Shown piece by piece: positions 29,927 through 31,663 of a stretch of 31,663 bases of DNA. The notes below the pieces were generated by a model that saw only the letters and a list, made by a program, of their open reading frames with translations, searched no databases and had not been told where the DNA came from. Positions within the stretch are counted from its first letter, which is position 1, and the number at the start of each line of letters is the position of its first letter. A program made the position numbers and the translations under genes. The DNA is taken from contig JAQVDI010000001.1 of assembly GCA_028698375.1 (NCBI GenBank), positions 1-31,663 on the forward strand, given 5' to 3'. The DNA is from Patescibacteria group bacterium. GTDB lineage: Bacteria > Patescibacteriota > UBA1384 > JAGGWG01.

Positions 29927-31126
29927 TTATTTAGAAATTTGGTGCGGGGATATATTTTTTTTAGATTTATTTTCAATTTGTCCAAGCGTTTGTTTCTTAA
30001 ATTTTGGCAACGGTTTTACTTTTGATTCTTTAACTGGCTGAATTTTTTTCTTAGTGAATTTGACTGGCTTAGAAATAGTTTTTAATGATTTTTTCTTTTT
30101 CATAATTTCCTTTTTCTCAAGATTTATTTCCTCTGATGTTGAAGATGACGGTTCAATCTCGACCCTTCTTGTTGCTGCTTTAGGTGCAAATTTTATTTCT
30201 GTTTTACGGAACAAATTGCTTAAACCATTTTTCTTTTGACGCGAAATAGCAAATTTAATAATTTCTTCAGGAACATTAATTCTAAAAGTCTTTGTGAAAC
30301 CACGAAATTGTGGAGTTCGATTAACTTCTAAAACATAAGGCTTATTTTTACGAAACATTATATCAACACCACAAATTTCATAGCCCATAGCACGAGCGGC
30401 TTTAAGCGCTAATTTTTCTAATTCTGGTGTTAGCTCATATTTCTCCGTTGTCGCCCCAACAGCAACATTAGAACGAAAATCCCCTTCGGGCGCCATTCTT
30501 TTCATCGCCCCTAGACATCTATTACCAACTACAAAAATACGTAAATCATAACGAATATCTAAATCTCTTTGAATCAAAAGACCATGAATATCTTTTTTGC
30601 CAACAAGTTTTAACGCTCCAGATTTTGATTTAGCCTTAAAAACACCTTGCCCCATAGTACCAGAAATAGGTTTAATAATAATTGGATAACTTGAAATTTG
30701 ATTTAATAACTTTTTTGCATTACGCGGACGAAGCGCCTGCCAAGTTAAGGGATGAGGCAAACCAGCATCAAATAGACGAATCGCTTGAGACACTTTATCT
30801 AAAATCATTTCTAATTTAGAATTTAAAACCACTTTACCCAGACGTTTCATATACCAACCCAAAACTAATGATTGAATATAAAATTTACTTACCCATCGAC
30901 GAATCAAAATATCATAATCTTTAAAATCTTGGACTTTAACTTTTTTTTCTTTACGATCATAAACCCAAAATTGGGCTCGCACACCTTTCTTTTGATCAAT
31001 TTTTAAAATCACATCCTTCATTGGGATTAAAGATACCTTAGCACCTAATTTTTTAGCTGCTTTTTTCCATTCTTTTCGATACCAAGGATTATGTGCATCT
31101 GCACCGATAACTGCAATTTTTAACAT
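29927..31126 (-). CDS. RimK-like ATP-grasp ligase with Lys-rich tail
   Basis: A 399-residue protein. Residues 1-100 form the pre-ATP-grasp region (MLKIAVIGADAHNPWYRKEW). The ATP-grasp domain (about 105-300) shows PLTWQALRP, YPIIIKPISGTMGQGVFKAKS (ATP-binding lysine and glycine-rich loop), LLIQRDLDIRYDLRIFVVG, APEGDFRSNVAVGATTEKYE and the metal-binding CGVDIMFR...PYVLEVNRTPQFRGF. This is the RimK/glutathione-synthetase-like layout, joining an amino acid to a carboxylate; substrate unknown. The last 90 residues are a Lys/Ser/Glu-rich disordered tail not found in RimK. Single gene with a possible extended -10 (TGTTATACT) about 60 nt upstream. Confidence 0.82.
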   Translation of the reverse strand: MLKIAVIGADAHNPWYRKEWKKAAKKLGAKVSLIPMKDVILKIDQKKGVRAQFWVYDRKEKKVKVQDFKDYDILIRRWVSKFYIQSLVLGWYMKRLGKVVLNSKLEMILDKVSQAIRLFDAGLPHPLTWQALRPRNAKKLLNQISSYPIIIKPISGTMGQGVFKAKSKSGALKLVGKKDIHGLLIQRDLDIRYDLRIFVVGNRCLGAMKRMAPEGDFRSNVAVGATTEKYELTPELEKLALKAARAMGYEICGVDIMFRKNKPYVLEVNRTPQFRGFTKTFRINVPEEIIKFAISRQKKNGLSNLFRKTEIKFAPKAATRRVEIEPSSSTSEEINLEKKEIMKKKKSLKTISKPVKFTKKKIQPVKESKVKPLPKFKKQTLGQIENKSKKNISPHQISK

Positions 31127-31175
31127 ACAAAATTATTTAATTTCACCTTATTAGTTTACATAAAAATATCTTTGA

Positions 31176-31316
31176 AAACAAATTAGTATAACAGTAAAAT
31201 CAAACTGCGCTAGGATAAGACTAATTACGCTACACGATCCAACAAATCCCAGACATTTGTATATTCTTTCAACTCTAGAAATTACTGACCAAGATTTGGA
31301 TAATTTAGAAAAATAA
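31176..31316 (+). other. Possible gene remnant or start-less short frame
   Basis: An open plus-strand frame of 46 codons without ATG, GTG or TTG at its beginning. It ends in a protein-like stretch (LHDPTNPRHLYILSTLEITD then QDLDNLEK) and a TAA just before the converging gene's stop codon. It could be the end of a decayed gene or chance. Confidence 0.25.
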
Positions 31317-31318
31317 AA

Positions 31319-31663
31319 TTACTCTTTAAGTTTATCTAATTTTTCCATAAGATATAAAACATTGGTGTGTTCGGCATCAATTATATTATCTTGCCACGGC
31401 ATTTCTCGGTCTAAAAGTAAATCAATTAAATAATTGCCCAAAGTAGATAATGACCTTTCTGCTTCATTATTAATAATTGTTTCTAACCTACTTTTATAAC
31501 CGATCAATTTGGCACAAACTAAAAACTCAATTCTCATATCTAAAATTGTTTCAAAAAAGTTATTTATAATGGTTTCTTCTATTTTTTTAATCATTCTAAG
31601 ATAAACATCCTTATTTTCTAAAACAGGCTGAGAATAAAATTTAGTAGCGTTAATAATGCAATG
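31319..31663 (-). CDS. Hypothetical protein, 5' end cut by the window
   Basis: The frame is open from the stop codon at 31319 to the window edge, so the internal ATG at 31594 need not be the start. The visible 114 residues read INATKFYSQPVLENKDVYLR, a helical middle (IEETIINNFFETILDMRIEF, then ERSLSTLGNYLIDLLLDREM) and an acidic end (MEKLDKLKE). It appears soluble and all-helical. I do not recognise the family. Confidence 0.5.
   Translation of the reverse strand, partial: HCIINATKFYSQPVLENKDVYLRMIKKIEETIINNFFETILDMRIEFLVCAKLIGYKSRLETIINNEAERSLSTLGNYLIDLLLDREMPWQDNIIDAEHTNVLYLMEKLDKLKE

Noticed and set aside
1..31663. Possible UGA recoding as in Gracilibacteria or Absconditabacteria
   Set aside because: TGA is the natural stop of queH (27671-27673) and of the gene ending at 4740, and all proteins read normally with the standard bacterial code.

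Overview
The window is AT-rich, densely packed and almost entirely on the minus strand. The gene content points to a Patescibacteria (CPR) genome, probably Parcubacteria-like: a short TsaB, QueH in place of QueG, lamin-tail-domain and parvulin surface proteins, a lone RRM protein, LCP and PMT-type membrane enzymes, and many small orphan membrane proteins. The genetic code is standard. TGA ends queH and one of the glycosylase-like genes, and TAG ends queA and a small membrane gene, so UGA is not recoded as in Gracilibacteria.

Left part (1-12.9 kb) is mostly accessory. It holds an interrupted methyltransferase, a tyrosine recombinase converging on tRNA-Ser(CGA), a secreted C39-like peptidase, and tRNA-Arg(UCU), tRNA-Lys(CUU) and tRNA-Ile(GAU). 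Next come two tandem divergent paralogues that I read as HhH-GPD/endonuclease III-like proteins with an altered Fe-S cysteine loop. They are followed by small orphan genes, an ABC-2 exporter pair, mnmA with a repeat-derived N-terminus, a secreted LPETG-ending protein, a candidate small RNA, a Gly/Ser/Asn-rich protein, tRNA-His(GUG) and a membrane-anchored protein. Several lone genes here share the same 5' leader (CTTTGAAAAGGAG type), each with its own sigma70 promoter and often its own terminator.

Middle part (12.9-22.5 kb): a plus-strand RRM gene, then a long minus-strand run. Read in transcription order this is LCP ligase, membrane protein, parvulin PPIase, thioredoxin reductase, small membrane protein, polytopic GT2, GtrA flippase, PMT-type glycosyltransferase and an ALG5/DPM-like GT2. 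This looks like an envelope polymer and glycosylation module with secreted-protein folding functions.

Right part (22.5-31.7 kb): one unit is LTD protein-tsaE-tsaB. A second is ruvA-ruvB-queH-small membrane protein-PH-domain protein-queA. Both appear to start from leaderless promoters. A RimK-like ATP-grasp gene and an edge-truncated gene follow. QueA and QueH are the last two queuosine steps, with tRNA-His(GUG) as a substrate tRNA in the window. TsaE and TsaB belong to t6A synthesis, whose substrates would include the Ile, Lys and Arg tRNAs here.

The most notable observations are: (1) the tandem glycosylase-like paralogues with a C-x13-C-x3-C-x5-C cysteine loop; (2) two tiny related insertions flanked by direct duplications, one abutting tRNA-Lys and one in frame inside queA; (3) the shared leader of the orphan genes; (4) a promoter-terminator unit without an ORF, a candidate small RNA; (5) a set of leaderless promoters. 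No CRISPR array, cas gene or complete transposon was seen.
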